Below, one piece after another: positions 8,034-16,891 of a DNA stretch of 64,000 bases; within the stretch, counting starts at the first letter, position 1; every line of letters starts with the position of its first letter. A program made the translations under genes and the position numbers. The stretch lies in the IMG/VR virus record IMGVR_UViG_3300047483_000537, positions 32,600-96,599 of that record, one strand, 5' to 3'. The stretch is from a virus. The notes beneath the pieces were generated by a model. It saw only the letters and a program-made list of their open reading frames with translations. It had not been told where the DNA came from and ran no database searches.

Positions 8034-8660
8034 TTATCCTCCTAGTACATGCAATGCATGTTCGTAGTGTTTTTTCCGATCTTCTAGGCCGATAGTGCCG
8101 CCATTAATGCGCTTAGTTAGCATTAGAATATCACCAGCATCTGCCCATTGATTTAGTTTATTGGTTTCCCAAAACCAGCAGGCTGATTGTGCTGCACCTT
8201 CAAATGTTTCCAAGTATTCTGCAGCTTCTTCTACACTAATACCTAGTGAGGCTGCAAACCAAGTGTAGTTATCCTTGCCAGTTAACTGAATTAGGCCTTT
8301 ACCTGCAAAACGCCAGCCATCACCGGATTCTGGAGGTCCGTTGCCCATGCGATTAGCATATACTAAGTTGGCAATTGCTTGTTGCTTGTTGGGCATTGTG
8401 GCATATTTCTGTGCCATTTCATCCGTGGGAAAATACTTGGGAAATATTTTTCGTAGCGTGACTGCTTTGTAGTTTAGATTTTCACGTAGCGCAGTAAAGT
8501 TTCCGGATTCGTGAGCACACTGTGCTACAAAAGCAGCAATACGACGCGGAGTGTTAATCTCGTAGTCTGGCAGTAATTGAGCTAACGCCTGATGCCACTG
8601 TTTGACATAAGGGTTTTTAGGGATCAATTGTTGCAATTGAGATAATGTTAGTTCTGTCAC
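8034..8660 (-). CDS. endolysin, glycoside hydrolase family 19 (chitinase-like)
   Basis: 208 residues resembling phage GH19 lysozyme-like endolysins that cut peptidoglycan glycan strands. Key parts: the catalytic loop AHESGNFTALRENLNY with E51 and E60 as candidate acid and base, the GDGWRFAGKGLIQLTGKDNY substrate-binding segment (~115-133), and CWFWETNKLNQWAD near residue 160. No signal peptide, so release would depend on a holin. The two spanin genes lie immediately upstream, each overlapping by 4 nt, making a classic lysis cassette. Confidence 0.88.
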   Translation of the reverse strand: MTELTLSQLQQLIPKNPYVKQWHQALAQLLPDYEINTPRRIAAFVAQCAHESGNFTALRENLNYKAVTLRKIFPKYFPTDEMAQKYATMPNKQQAIANLVYANRMGNGPPESGDGWRFAGKGLIQLTGKDNYTWFAASLGISVEEAAEYLETFEGAAQSACWFWETNKLNQWADAGDILMLTKRINGGTIGLEDRKKHYEHALHVLGG

Positions 8661-8923
8661 TTTAGTCCCTTATGGATAAGTTGTTGTTGTTGATACCACT
8701 GCTGCCAGGCTTCTAATTTAACTACACACTGATAGTATTGTGTATAGTTACGATTAATAATTTGAGCTACTTGACTCAACGTAGGGTTTTCTGCAAGAGC
8801 TTCAAGTTCTGGGCAAGGTTGCTGGCTTTGCAGACCTGGGGGCTCCGGCCACTTCTGGGTAACGGGTACAACTGTGGAGCACCCAGTTAAAAATAGTGTT
8901 AATACTAGCAGTGCAATTTTCAT
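8657..8923 (-). CDS. outer-membrane spanin subunit (Rz1-like lipoprotein)
   Basis: 88 residues beginning with a lipoprotein signal (lipobox LTGC, lipidated cysteine at residue 15) and followed by a Pro-rich segment and a Gln-rich helix. It overlaps both the inner spanin gene upstream and the endolysin gene downstream by ATGA junctions. Outer spanins link through the periplasm to the inner spanin and fuse the membranes at the last step of lysis of Gram-negative hosts; this gene supports such a host. Confidence 0.75.
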   Translation of the reverse strand: MKIALLVLTLFLTGCSTVVPVTQKWPEPPGLQSQQPCPELEALAENPTLSQVAQIINRNYTQYYQCVVKLEAWQQWYQQQQLIHKGLK

Positions 8924-9339
8924 TTAGGTGCCTTTGCTGCTAAGTTATGCGCTGTAACAAACTCAACAGGTATCTGACAGCCTGAGTCGTGTTTTGTTAT
9001 TTCGCGGGTAATATATTCAACTGTGGCTTCACCACGTTGTTTTATAATCTGAGTTTTAGTAACTACACGCTCTTTTATAACTTCATTTACTTGTTGTGAC
9101 TTTGCTTCTGCAACTTCAACTTTATGTTGCAAATCTTTGGCGGCTTGTTTCCATACACCATTAGCATATAACAGTCCAATTATAAAAATTATTACGCATG
9201 CCAGTATACCACTAACAATTTTGACAGGCAGTTGATATGTTTTTATAGGAACCAAATGCGATAAAAAATATCCGGAAAATCCAGCTATTAATAACAACCC
9301 CCACAACCAATGTGGAAAAATTTCTAAAATCCAAAACAT
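8920..9339 (-). CDS. inner-membrane spanin-like protein (Rz-like)
   Basis: 139 residues with two hydrophobic helices (~8-28 and ~38-60) and then a periplasmic coiled-coil stretch of ~50 residues (DLQHKVEVAEAKSQQVNEVI) ending in a segment with one cysteine. Lambda Rz has one transmembrane helix, so the second one is unusual, but the position directly before the lipoprotein gene and the coiled coil make an inner spanin the best reading. Confidence 0.65.
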   Translation of the reverse strand: MFWILEIFPHWLWGLLLIAGFSGYFLSHLVPIKTYQLPVKIVSGILACVIIFIIGLLYANGVWKQAAKDLQHKVEVAEAKSQQVNEVIKERVVTKTQIIKQRGEATVEYITREITKHDSGCQIPVEFVTAHNLAAKAPK

Positions 9340-9362
9340 TTATTTTGCCTTTGTAAATTTAA

Positions 9363-10121
9363 TTACGATTTTATTAATCGTATTACCCTCCAACTTACAT
9401 CCAGCTCCCACCATTTTTCACCAAAATTGGGTCTGCCAGGAAACCGGTGATGATTATTATGCCAGCCTTCGCCCCACGAGAAAAAAGCCAATAAAGGATT
9501 ATTTCTACTATCGTCGGAGGTTGCATATCGTTGCATACCGTAAGTGTGTCCAAAAAAGTTAGCTGCAGCGCTGCCTAAAAAAACAAATGCCACTGGTACA
9601 AAGTGTCCAAAGATTACGCCGTTGAGTCCAAATAGCGCATACAAAGCCAGCACCCACACAATATGCAATGCTAAAAAATACTTGTGTAGTATGCGATAAA
9701 ACGGATCACGAAGCATTCTAAATACGGTTTTGCTGCGCGTTTTTTCGGAAGTTTTATAATTAAGCATCCACATATTTAGCGCACCGTTTTTAGGCGAATG
9801 AGGATCGCGGCTAGTATCAGAAAACTTATGATGATTGATGTGTTCAGCAACCCAGGAAATTGCACTACCAGTACCTGCCAAATGACCAAAAAACGCAAAC
9901 ACGCGCTCTTTCCAAATAGACATTTTAAAACTATTGTGGGTAAGGTACCTGTGAAAAGTTACTGCAATACCTAAACATCCATATAAAAAGTAAAGCGCTA
10001 CTGCAAGTGCCCAATGTGCTGCAGAGCCTCCTTGGTACAAAGCGTACGCAAGCATTGCAGTAGAGATCGCCCCAACAATCCTAAACTTTACAGGGGTCAT
10101 TGTAAAAAATGAATTAATCAT
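9363..10121 (-). CDS. fatty acid desaturase (acyl-CoA/acyl-lipid type)
   Basis: A membrane di-iron desaturase introducing a double bond into acyl chains. All three histidine boxes are present: HRYLTH (57-62), HINHH (94-98) and HNNHH (221-225), plus another conserved-looking histidine in FFGHTYG (191). Four or more hydrophobic segments surround them; the 252-residue length fits the short Delta-9-like bacterial form. It is an auxiliary metabolic gene inside the lysis/tail cluster and overlaps the upstream cupin-like gene by 4 nt. It could change membrane fluidity during infection; the substrate cannot be read from sequence. Confidence 0.9.
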   Translation of the reverse strand: MINSFFTMTPVKFRIVGAISTAMLAYALYQGGSAAHWALAVALYFLYGCLGIAVTFHRYLTHNSFKMSIWKERVFAFFGHLAGTGSAISWVAEHINHHKFSDTSRDPHSPKNGALNMWMLNYKTSEKTRSKTVFRMLRDPFYRILHKYFLALHIVWVLALYALFGLNGVIFGHFVPVAFVFLGSAAANFFGHTYGMQRYATSDDSRNNPLLAFFSWGEGWHNNHHRFPGRPNFGEKWWELDVSWRVIRLIKS

Positions 10122-10801
10122 TTGGTTCTCTTTATAAGATGATCTCGAATCATATCTCTGGCTTGGGCTTTTGTTTCTGGAGTTTTGATATTTAACTTTT
10201 TTACTGCTGCTTGTCGACGAGCTAACTTTTCCTTGAACACAGCATCTACAACTGTCCAGACCATAGTGCGATTTTTACCATAAGGCGTATCTGCACTGTC
10301 TCCACGCTGTAAGTATTCAGAAAAGTTCATGGTCTGTGGAACTTTGTAGCAAACACCATTGTTTTGATTTTTGCAAGTTTCACAGATTGTGGTATGTGGT
10401 TTTACATAAAACCGCCAGTTAGCCTTGCGAAAGCCATGCATAAACAGTGTAGTAGTACCAAGGCTTACACCGGTAAGTCTGTGAGTCTGTTTGTAACTTA
10501 AACGCGCAAAGTTCCACTTTTTTGTAGTACGTTGTTCCGTATAGTTAATACTTTCGGTATACTCACCTTGAAGTAGTAAACTAACACTATTCCAAGGATG
10601 GCTATGCTCGTCTTCACCATCAGGTTCTGAACTTTTAAAAATATGTATATAAGCGTTTGGTAAGTAGTCTAACCATCTTGGATTATCCATGCGATCGCGG
10701 TATAAAAGATAGTATCTATGCCAGTAAACTTTCCCATAGGCATCAACAAGTGCCTCATGCCTGCCAAGTTTTTCAAGCAGCATTAATAAAAATTTAAGCA
10801 T
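10118..10801 (-). CDS. cupin-like protein with cysteine motif
   Basis: 227 residues. Residues ~50-130 look like a double-stranded beta helix: AYIHIFKSSEPDGEDEHSHPWN (candidate metal ligands H67, H69), SLLLQGEYTES, then LTGVSLGTTTLFMHGFRKANWRFYV. This matches a loosely defined cupin-type family common in phages. A later C-x-x-C-x(6)-C segment (ICETCKNQNNGVC) could bind zinc, and the C-terminus is basic. It overlaps the desaturase start by 4 nt, so the two may be co-translated; whether they work together is unknown. Confidence 0.6.
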   Translation of the reverse strand: MLKFLLMLLEKLGRHEALVDAYGKVYWHRYYLLYRDRMDNPRWLDYLPNAYIHIFKSSEPDGEDEHSHPWNSVSLLLQGEYTESINYTEQRTTKKWNFARLSYKQTHRLTGVSLGTTTLFMHGFRKANWRFYVKPHTTICETCKNQNNGVCYKVPQTMNFSEYLQRGDSADTPYGKNRTMVWTVVDAVFKEKLARRQAAVKKLNIKTPETKAQARDMIRDHLIKRTK

Positions 10802-10803
10802 AT

Positions 10804-11310
10804 TTATTCTAAAAACGCAAAACCATATACATTGTTAAAAGCAACAATTTCAATAGCAGAATTACTGGTTTGTAAGCAACCTGGAGTGGTCACTGCTTGA
10901 CCATTTACTGTGGCAGTACCGTCACATAAAAACAGTTTGCTGCCAACTGGAAAGGATTGTGAAGCTCCGGCAGCTATATTAATAGGCAGTACATTTGGCA
11001 ACTGTTTTTGATTAAAAACATAGTTAATACACCACCACTGTGTATTTCCTACTGCAGTAAATTTAAACTGCCCTTGTCTGATAGGGTTTAAGTTTTGACT
11101 GAACGTACCTGGCGGTCTATCAAGAACAGGCAAGTTATCTGTTATAGCTTCACCTATTAATAATCCTTTAGTGTATAAAGTAATATTAGCTGCTTCTGTA
11201 CGAGAACCAGTTTTGCTTGTTGTAACAAGAAATGAATACCCATCCAGACACTCTGCTTTATGCACTTTCCAATCAAATGCTTTGTAAACGGTGTATACAA
11301 TATTAGACAT
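10804..11310 (-). CDS. conserved phage protein, probable beta-sandwich/cupin-like
   Basis: 168 residues, mostly beta-strand-prone with few charged residues. There is no signal peptide. Features such as TLYTKGLLIGEAITDN, WWCINYVFN and a late GSKLFLCDG resemble small jelly-roll proteins found near tail-fibre genes. It starts where the preceding gene (11310-11612) ends, sharing one base. Function unknown; structural or fibre-associated by position. Confidence 0.5.
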   Translation of the reverse strand: MSNIVYTVYKAFDWKVHKAECLDGYSFLVTTSKTGSRTEAANITLYTKGLLIGEAITDNLPVLDRPPGTFSQNLNPIRQGQFKFTAVGNTQWWCINYVFNQKQLPNVLPINIAAGASQSFPVGSKLFLCDGTATVNGQAVTTPGCLQTSNSAIEIVAFNNVYGFAFLE

Positions 11311-11612
11311 TACACGTCCGTTATAGTAAGATTAATTACACTAGAAGAATCATCTGGTTGAACAACTGCTGGAACTACTGTTGCAGCAACTGTGCCTGTT
11401 ATGCCTATACTAGGTACGACTACCGGCTGTGAAAGCTCTTGCCAGTAAGCGACGGGAGCATACATCTGGATAACTGCTTCAAGAGTTTCTCCTTCGTATG
11501 GCAACCTTGTTCCAATATGCATAGTTGGATGTCCCGTGGCAGAGTATACAACCTCCATGCAACGGGCTGTTGGATCGACTGAAATAATTTCGTATGTGTA
11601 TTCAATGCTCAT
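11310..11612 (-). CDS. small conserved protein downstream of the adhesin
   Basis: The start at 11612 (MSIEYTYEIISVD) overlaps the adhesin stop as ATGA and gives 100 residues; a longer in-frame start 36 nt upstream lies wholly inside the adhesin gene and looks spurious. The protein has the pattern of phage proteins encoded next to fibres (YEI-VD-x(3)-R-MEVVY-x(3)-G, then GETLEAVIQMYAP-x-YW). Possibly a fibre-associated chaperone. Translation is probably coupled to the adhesin. Confidence 0.6.
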   Translation of the reverse strand: MSIEYTYEIISVDPTARCMEVVYSATGHPTMHIGTRLPYEGETLEAVIQMYAPVAYWQELSQPVVVPSIGITGTVAATVVPAVVQPDDSSSVINLTITDV

Positions 11613-12547
11613 GCAATTGCTCCTAAGCGTGTTCCTGTGGCAAGCCACGTAATGTTTGCGTTACCAGCTACGGCAGCACCTGCACCACCGCCACTGCCTC
11701 CAGCTGTTACTGGATAGCTTGGTCCAGCACCACTTGCACCAGCCGAGCCAGCTGCACCCCAACCGCCGCCAGCTCCACCAGCACCACCTTGATACTGAGA
11801 GTTAGGTGCAGCACCAGATTGGCCACCACTACCAGCTGCAGTAGTTGTTCCAGAGCCGCCTGCGGTAGCTGATCTAGATTGTGATCCATATGAGTTACCA
11901 GCAGGACCGCCTGTGGAACCAGTGCTGCCGCTGCGGCCACCGCCACCACCACCACCGCCCCAGCCGAATGAGGCCGGATTGTTTTTGTCACCAAGTTCGT
12001 AAACTTGGCCACCACCACCGCCACCGCCACCACCACCACCTATTGTTCCGTTGTTTCGTATTGCAACAGCCACAGAAGCAATCAATGCACGTCCACCAGT
12101 TGCACCGGCACCACCAACAGAACCTTGTGTCATACCTGCAGCACCGTTGCCGCCGAAACCACCCATACCAACGATAAATCCGTTGTTTACAAGTTCTACA
12201 CCATTAGGAAACGATCCGTTAATGGTCAGAGCTGTAGTTCCAGTATTACTACTACTAATATAAACACCACTGTTTATAGTAGCAACAACCTTAGTAGACT
12301 GATTCCAGCCAGCATTTACTGCTAGTGTACGCAGGTTTGCCGCAGTTTGATTAGCGGATATAGTAAATGCAAATTGGTTGACTTTGCCATAACCACTTTG
12401 CATTGAAATAGTGGTTGTAGGGTTTGAGACTCCCAAAAACAAAACACGAACCGCTGGATCGTTCATGCTGATTGCAGCAGTAGCAGAACGCCCCAGTTCA
12501 ACGTTGACCTGAGACAGCGAAATTGCACCGGATGCTGGTAATGCCAT
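11609..12547 (-). CDS. glycine-rich tail adhesin / receptor-recognition protein
   Basis: 312 residues. The start MALPASGAISLSQVN is a phage structural-protein N-terminus I recognise. Residues ~130-300 are dominated by glycine runs (an 11-Gly stretch near residue 175, others near 200) separated by short variable segments, the build of the polyglycine sandwich adhesins that cap T2-type long tail fibres (gp38). The glycine-flanked loops are expected to bind the host receptor and vary between relatives. Placement after the fibre gene agrees. The opposite strand shows long shadow frames due to the GGN bias. Confidence 0.7.
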   Translation of the reverse strand: MALPASGAISLSQVNVELGRSATAAISMNDPAVRVLFLGVSNPTTTISMQSGYGKVNQFAFTISANQTAANLRTLAVNAGWNQSTKVVATINSGVYISSSNTGTTALTINGSFPNGVELVNNGFIVGMGGFGGNGAAGMTQGSVGGAGATGGRALIASVAVAIRNNGTIGGGGGGGGGGGQVYELGDKNNPASFGWGGGGGGGGRSGSTGSTGGPAGNSYGSQSRSATAGGSGTTTAAGSGGQSGAAPNSQYQGGAGGAGGGWGAAGSAGASGAGPSYPVTAGGSGGGAGAAVAGNANITWLATGTRLGAIA

Positions 12548-12570
12548 ATATAAATCCTTATAGCTTAAAT

Positions 12571-12593
12571 AAAAGCGGCACTAGGCCGCTTTT
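12571..12593 (-). terminator. intrinsic terminator
   Basis: AAAAGCGGC / GCCGCTTTT stem with a short loop, followed on the minus strand by a TTTTATTT run. It lies between the gene ending at 12598 and the adhesin start, so it may attenuate transcription into the adhesin and lysis cassette. Confidence 0.75.
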
Positions 12594-12597
12594 GTAA

Positions 12598-12993
12598 TTA
12601 GGCTGCGGGAGCCTCTGGTGCTGCGGGCACTTCTGCAACCGGTGCCCAAGGCATTGTGGTTGAGGTTAGTGCAGCTTTGGCTACTTCACGATCAAGTACC
12701 AGCTGAATATGTGCTTTGATACCTGGAATACGTGTTTCGTGAGCTTCAATCCACGCAATTACTTGCGCTTCTGTTAAACTAGCTAGTGGCACAAATCCCT
12801 CCGATTGAGGGTCGGGTACTGTGGTAGACTGAGGCAGTTCAAATGTTTGATCTGCTTCTGTACCTTTCATAGTCCACTCTACTTGTTTAACCGCATTTTC
12901 AATGCCGTTAATGGTAGCTGTACGTAAACCAGTTACTTTGATTGTGAATGTTGCAGTAAAATCACTTGGTTGTGGTGCTGCTTCGATTGTCAT
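12598..12993 (-). CDS. conserved phage protein of fibre region
   Basis: 131 residues. The N-terminal half (~12-50) is beta-rich (FTIKVTGLRTATINGIENAVKQVEWTMKG-type pattern), the middle contains FVPLASLTEAQVIAWIEAH, and the C-terminus is Ala/Pro/Glu-rich and disordered. Proteins with this layout are common next to tail fibres in aquatic phages; the function is unknown. It begins two bases after the long fibre gene. Confidence 0.55.
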   Translation of the reverse strand: MTIEAAPQPSDFTATFTIKVTGLRTATINGIENAVKQVEWTMKGTEADQTFELPQSTTVPDPQSEGFVPLASLTEAQVIAWIEAHETRIPGIKAHIQLVLDREVAKAALTSTTMPWAPVAEVPAAPEAPAA

Positions 12994-12995
12994 GT

Positions 12996-15900
12996 TTATT
13001 CCTTGTTTAGGAGTTGTTCAATAAGTGATTCTAAGCGCTCAATACGAGCACGAAGTTCAACGTTGTCTTTGGCTAGCTCTACGGCTGAGGCGAGTGCTGC
13101 ATTACCATACGAAACGGATAATGTCTGCATGTCATCTTTGGCAGTCATAATTGCTTGTGGAAGCAATTGTTGAAATGACTGTGCACTAACACCAACTTGT
13201 GTACTATCTTCCTCATCTAAGCGATCATAAATACCAACTTTGACTTTGGCTAAACGAGCCACATAGTTCTCTGGCATTGAACGCCAGTTGGTTTTTAAAC
13301 GCTCATCTGAATATGCAGTAATGTTTCCTGATGCAACAATCGAATTAGATATAGCACATTTGAAAACGCCGTTGTTGATGACAAGCAAACCGTGGTCGGT
13401 TAAGTTACCAGCAGCACCGCCAGCGTTGGGATGTGACCACGCCAAGCCATATAAACTACCCGTTGTTGTACCATCTGCAGGCAACTTGTAACTGTCACCC
13501 ATGGCAAACACGCCTTGATAACGTGTAGATGCATAAGCACCAACAATACCACAACCATAGTTGTCATCAATATAGAAGTTACCATTAGCACGGTTAGACC
13601 TGCCAGACAGCGCTACATAACAAGCAGCATGGTAGTTGTCGTTGTAGTAGCCGCGCAAAGACCAATAACCGCTGGCATCTGAACTCCACGTTGTCTGAAC
13701 GTTGTAACCACTATCATCTTCGTTGCGATACAGCTTGGTGACGCCCGGGCGGTTTCCACTAGTACGTGCAGTTGCATAGCTTGTGTAGTTACCTGCGTGC
13801 AACATTACGCTGTTATTTACGTACCAGTCTTGGTTTGTATAAAACGCCTTGTCGGAATAAACGTGCGTCCAACTACTATTCTGAGCACCAAAATTAACCC
13901 AACCATAAGCGGTGGTAATCCGGAGCCCAGTGCCATCACCTTGACTTAGTTTTAAGTTGCTATTGGCTAGTTGCAGACTATTATTTATTACTACATCTGA
14001 ACCACCAGCATGACCACCAATAGTCATCAATAACGCTTCGCCGCCGTCGCCATTACCGTCGTTGTTAGCGTCAGTGGTTGGTGAGTTGTTGTAGAAGCGG
14101 ATACCAGAATAAGCAGCACCAATACGAATACCAGTGTGGTATCCAATAATCAAGTCAGAGTAGTGTGGATGTGACCAACCACCGTTGGCATAGTCCTTGC
14201 CCATTGAATAATGGCTAGAGCCAAAACTATGTCCGCCACCACCAGAAAGAAAGTTAGTTCTAAGATCACCAACTGTTCCGCCGCTTAAGGGTAGAGCATA
14301 TGAGCTGTAGTTACCTGCGTGTAATACTAAGTGTGAACTATCAGTTGCATAAAAGTTACCGTCAGCGTATACACTAACAACACCGCTAGTAGACGAGAAG
14401 CCAAATCTGTAATCACCACCATTAAACTGGTACCCGTGGTAACCAGCACCACCAGCCCAAGAGTTGTTGGTAATAGTATGACCTGAACCTCCCAGATTAA
14501 GGTTGATACTCCAAGTACCTGAAGCCCCACCACCTGTTAATGTGGGTGCCCAAGTATTGTAGTTATGATCAGTTAATATGCGTTTCCATGACATCCAAGA
14601 ACCAGCATCACCATTACGGCTACGGATCGAAAATTCGTGGCCACTATATTGACCATTGATCTGCATATCATAACCGCCAGCTGGCGCACTAAATAATGGG
14701 CCAGTCCATGGCGCATTATTAGAGTATGTAAACGATGAACGTAACCAACTACCGCCTAAGAAAGTATTCGCATCTGCTCCTGGCGAACCTGGCCAACCTG
14801 TATAAGGGATTTGAACGTAATTGCTCCAATTACTTGCAGTCAATAAGCTCAGCTGATTAATAACATGAGACTTTGACGACTTGCGTGACCACCCATCACC
14901 ATTGCTGGTGATAAAAGAGTTGATTGTGGGGTTTTCGGTTTCGCCGGTGCTAAAGTTAACATGGTTGGCATAGATATATCCATTACCATCGCGCTGAACA
15001 ATGTGACTGCCAGTGACACCACTAGACCATGTTGGGAAATAACTAGTGTAGTTGTTTGCAGTTAAAACTTCCGACCAACCGTTCCAAACCCCTGTACTAC
15101 TGCGCGATCTAATCGCCATTCTATTGGTAGGGTCTGTGTCCACCCAAATTTGAGCACCATAAACAGACGTGGTATTAGCCCACGACATACCAATAATATG
15201 TCCATCATTACCGCTTGGACCTGTTGCCAGAGTATGTATTAAGGAGTTTCCTGTGCCTGGCATTGCTGTAGCAGCATCACCACTAACAACAGTTGCAGCA
15301 TTTGGGCTATATAGGTTTGTTGTAGCTGTAGCAGCAACTGACCCTGCAGAACCAGTAATATTAATAGGCCAAGTGCCTGAAGCATTGCCCCCGGTTAGGG
15401 TTGGTGAATAGCTGTTATAATTACCGGCATGTAGAACTTGATTGCCTGCTTGCTGAAGTGCAACTAATGAATTAACTACACTACCTATGGATAATGCTTT
15501 AGTATTGCCTGAAACAAAACTAAAAGTACCACCACTACTGCCGCTTGACTGAAATTGAATATTTGTTGCAGAAACTGCTGGAGTAGCGGTTCCGTCGGTA
15601 TCATAACCAGCGCGAACCCATAAAGACTGTGTACCTGTAGATGTATTTATACGTAAACCAGTTGCAGCTCCAGTAGCAATGGTTAACTCGCCAGTTAATG
15701 TTCCGCCACTTAGTGGTAAATAACTGTGAGTATGGGATGCAGGTGGATATGTATAACTATCTTTGTTCCCTGCATGAATCAAAGCACGCTGGGCTGTGCC
15801 ATCATAAAAAGACCCACCACCATAGATATATGTGCTACCTGTGCCTTTGATATAAGTACCAAGACCGCTAGTGGCGTTGTAACCAACAGTATCTGACTGA

Positions 15901-16853
15901 CCAGCAAAGTTAATTACCGATCCAGTATTAATACTTAGGTTACCTGTTAATGTACCACCACTTAATGGAAGCGCATAACTGCTGATATTACTTGCGTGAA
16001 GTACAATACTGTTGTTAACACGTACATTCCACGAAACGTCATCAGAGCGGAAGTTAAAATACGCAGCATCTGAGGTTGTGTTAACGTATTCTAAAATTGA
16101 TGTTGAAATATTTGGGTTGTGAAATACAACACCAGATTTATTGGTAGCACCGCCTGCTCCGGCTACAATTTCCAAGTAACCGTCATGTGCTGCAATTACC
16201 GCATTAGGAGCACCTGCTGGAGATCCACCAACGGTAAGTGCACGACCGCCTACGTTAACAATTGTTCTACCTGTTAGTGTACCGCCGCTTAAGGGCAAGT
16301 AGTCGTGCGTGTGCGAAGTAGAGGCAGCGTAGCTACCAACGTTACCTGCATGAACCGCTACATTGCCGTTAATAAGTAAGTTCTGAGGAGCATTTGTATA
16401 GTTATAGTGAAATAACTCAAGGTTCTCAGTTGCAGAGTTGTGATAAAGTTCCCATGCACCGTCTAAATAAACACTACTTGAGACGCTAAGATTAGACGTA
16501 TTAACTTGCTCAGTTTGAGTACTATAAGCAGTAAGAATATTGAATGGTAAACTTACGTCGCCAGTTAAACTACCGCCAGCTAGGGGTAAATAACTTGTAG
16601 TGTTACTTAGTGGGGTAAAGCCCAAAGCACCTGTGACGTCACCAGAGCTTAGTGTAACCGCACCGGTACGAGTGTTAAAGCTAGCCACTCCTGCTGCGCT
16701 GCCACCTATTTCAACAACAGCATCTGTACCATTGTTTCTTTTTAAAAACAGCTTGCCATCAAAGGTGTTGATGGCAAGCTCGCCTAAGGCAAGGTCACTG
16801 GTTGTGGGTACACGACCAGTTACATTGCTGCGCTTTATTTTTATTTCTGCCAT
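12996..16853 (-). CDS. long tail fibre with C-terminal S74 self-cleaving chaperone
   Basis: A 1285-residue virion protein. The N-terminus MAEIKIKRSNVTGRVP-ALGELAINTFDGKLFLK is the usual particle-attachment module. The shaft carries several copies of a YLPLSGGTLTG repeat and many xVLHAGNYxSY repeats, which form trimeric beta-helical segments. The end is an intramolecular chaperone auto-processing domain: SDERLKTN (S1182, catalytic Ser-Lys), VGVSAQSFQQLLP, YGNAALA and a closing coiled coil. Cleavage before S1182 would release ~104 residues after trimer folding. It determines host contact together with the adhesin. Confidence 0.85.
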   Translation of the reverse strand: MAEIKIKRSNVTGRVPTTSDLALGELAINTFDGKLFLKRNNGTDAVVEIGGSAAGVASFNTRTGAVTLSSGDVTGALGFTPLSNTTSYLPLAGGSLTGDVSLPFNILTAYSTQTEQVNTSNLSVSSSVYLDGAWELYHNSATENLELFHYNYTNAPQNLLINGNVAVHAGNVGSYAASTSHTHDYLPLSGGTLTGRTIVNVGGRALTVGGSPAGAPNAVIAAHDGYLEIVAGAGGATNKSGVVFHNPNISTSILEYVNTTSDAAYFNFRSDDVSWNVRVNNSIVLHASNISSYALPLSGGTLTGNLSINTGSVINFAGQSDTVGYNATSGLGTYIKGTGSTYIYGGGSFYDGTAQRALIHAGNKDSYTYPPASHTHSYLPLSGGTLTGELTIATGAATGLRINTSTGTQSLWVRAGYDTDGTATPAVSATNIQFQSSGSSGGTFSFVSGNTKALSIGSVVNSLVALQQAGNQVLHAGNYNSYSPTLTGGNASGTWPINITGSAGSVAATATTNLYSPNAATVVSGDAATAMPGTGNSLIHTLATGPSGNDGHIIGMSWANTTSVYGAQIWVDTDPTNRMAIRSRSSTGVWNGWSEVLTANNYTSYFPTWSSGVTGSHIVQRDGNGYIYANHVNFSTGETENPTINSFITSNGDGWSRKSSKSHVINQLSLLTASNWSNYVQIPYTGWPGSPGADANTFLGGSWLRSSFTYSNNAPWTGPLFSAPAGGYDMQINGQYSGHEFSIRSRNGDAGSWMSWKRILTDHNYNTWAPTLTGGGASGTWSINLNLGGSGHTITNNSWAGGAGYHGYQFNGGDYRFGFSSTSGVVSVYADGNFYATDSSHLVLHAGNYSSYALPLSGGTVGDLRTNFLSGGGGHSFGSSHYSMGKDYANGGWSHPHYSDLIIGYHTGIRIGAAYSGIRFYNNSPTTDANNDGNGDGGEALLMTIGGHAGGSDVVINNSLQLANSNLKLSQGDGTGLRITTAYGWVNFGAQNSSWTHVYSDKAFYTNQDWYVNNSVMLHAGNYTSYATARTSGNRPGVTKLYRNEDDSGYNVQTTWSSDASGYWSLRGYYNDNYHAACYVALSGRSNRANGNFYIDDNYGCGIVGAYASTRYQGVFAMGDSYKLPADGTTTGSLYGLAWSHPNAGGAAGNLTDHGLLVINNGVFKCAISNSIVASGNITAYSDERLKTNWRSMPENYVARLAKVKVGIYDRLDEEDSTQVGVSAQSFQQLLPQAIMTAKDDMQTLSVSYGNAALASAVELAKDNVELRARIERLESLIEQLLNKE

Positions 16854-16891
16854 ATGGCTACCTTTCGTGCTTATATAAGCAGGTGTCTATA

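Noticed and set aside
11881-12325. Plus-strand frames rich in His, Thr or Pro
   Set aside because: They are the reverse side of the glycine-codon runs of the adhesin gene, not genes.
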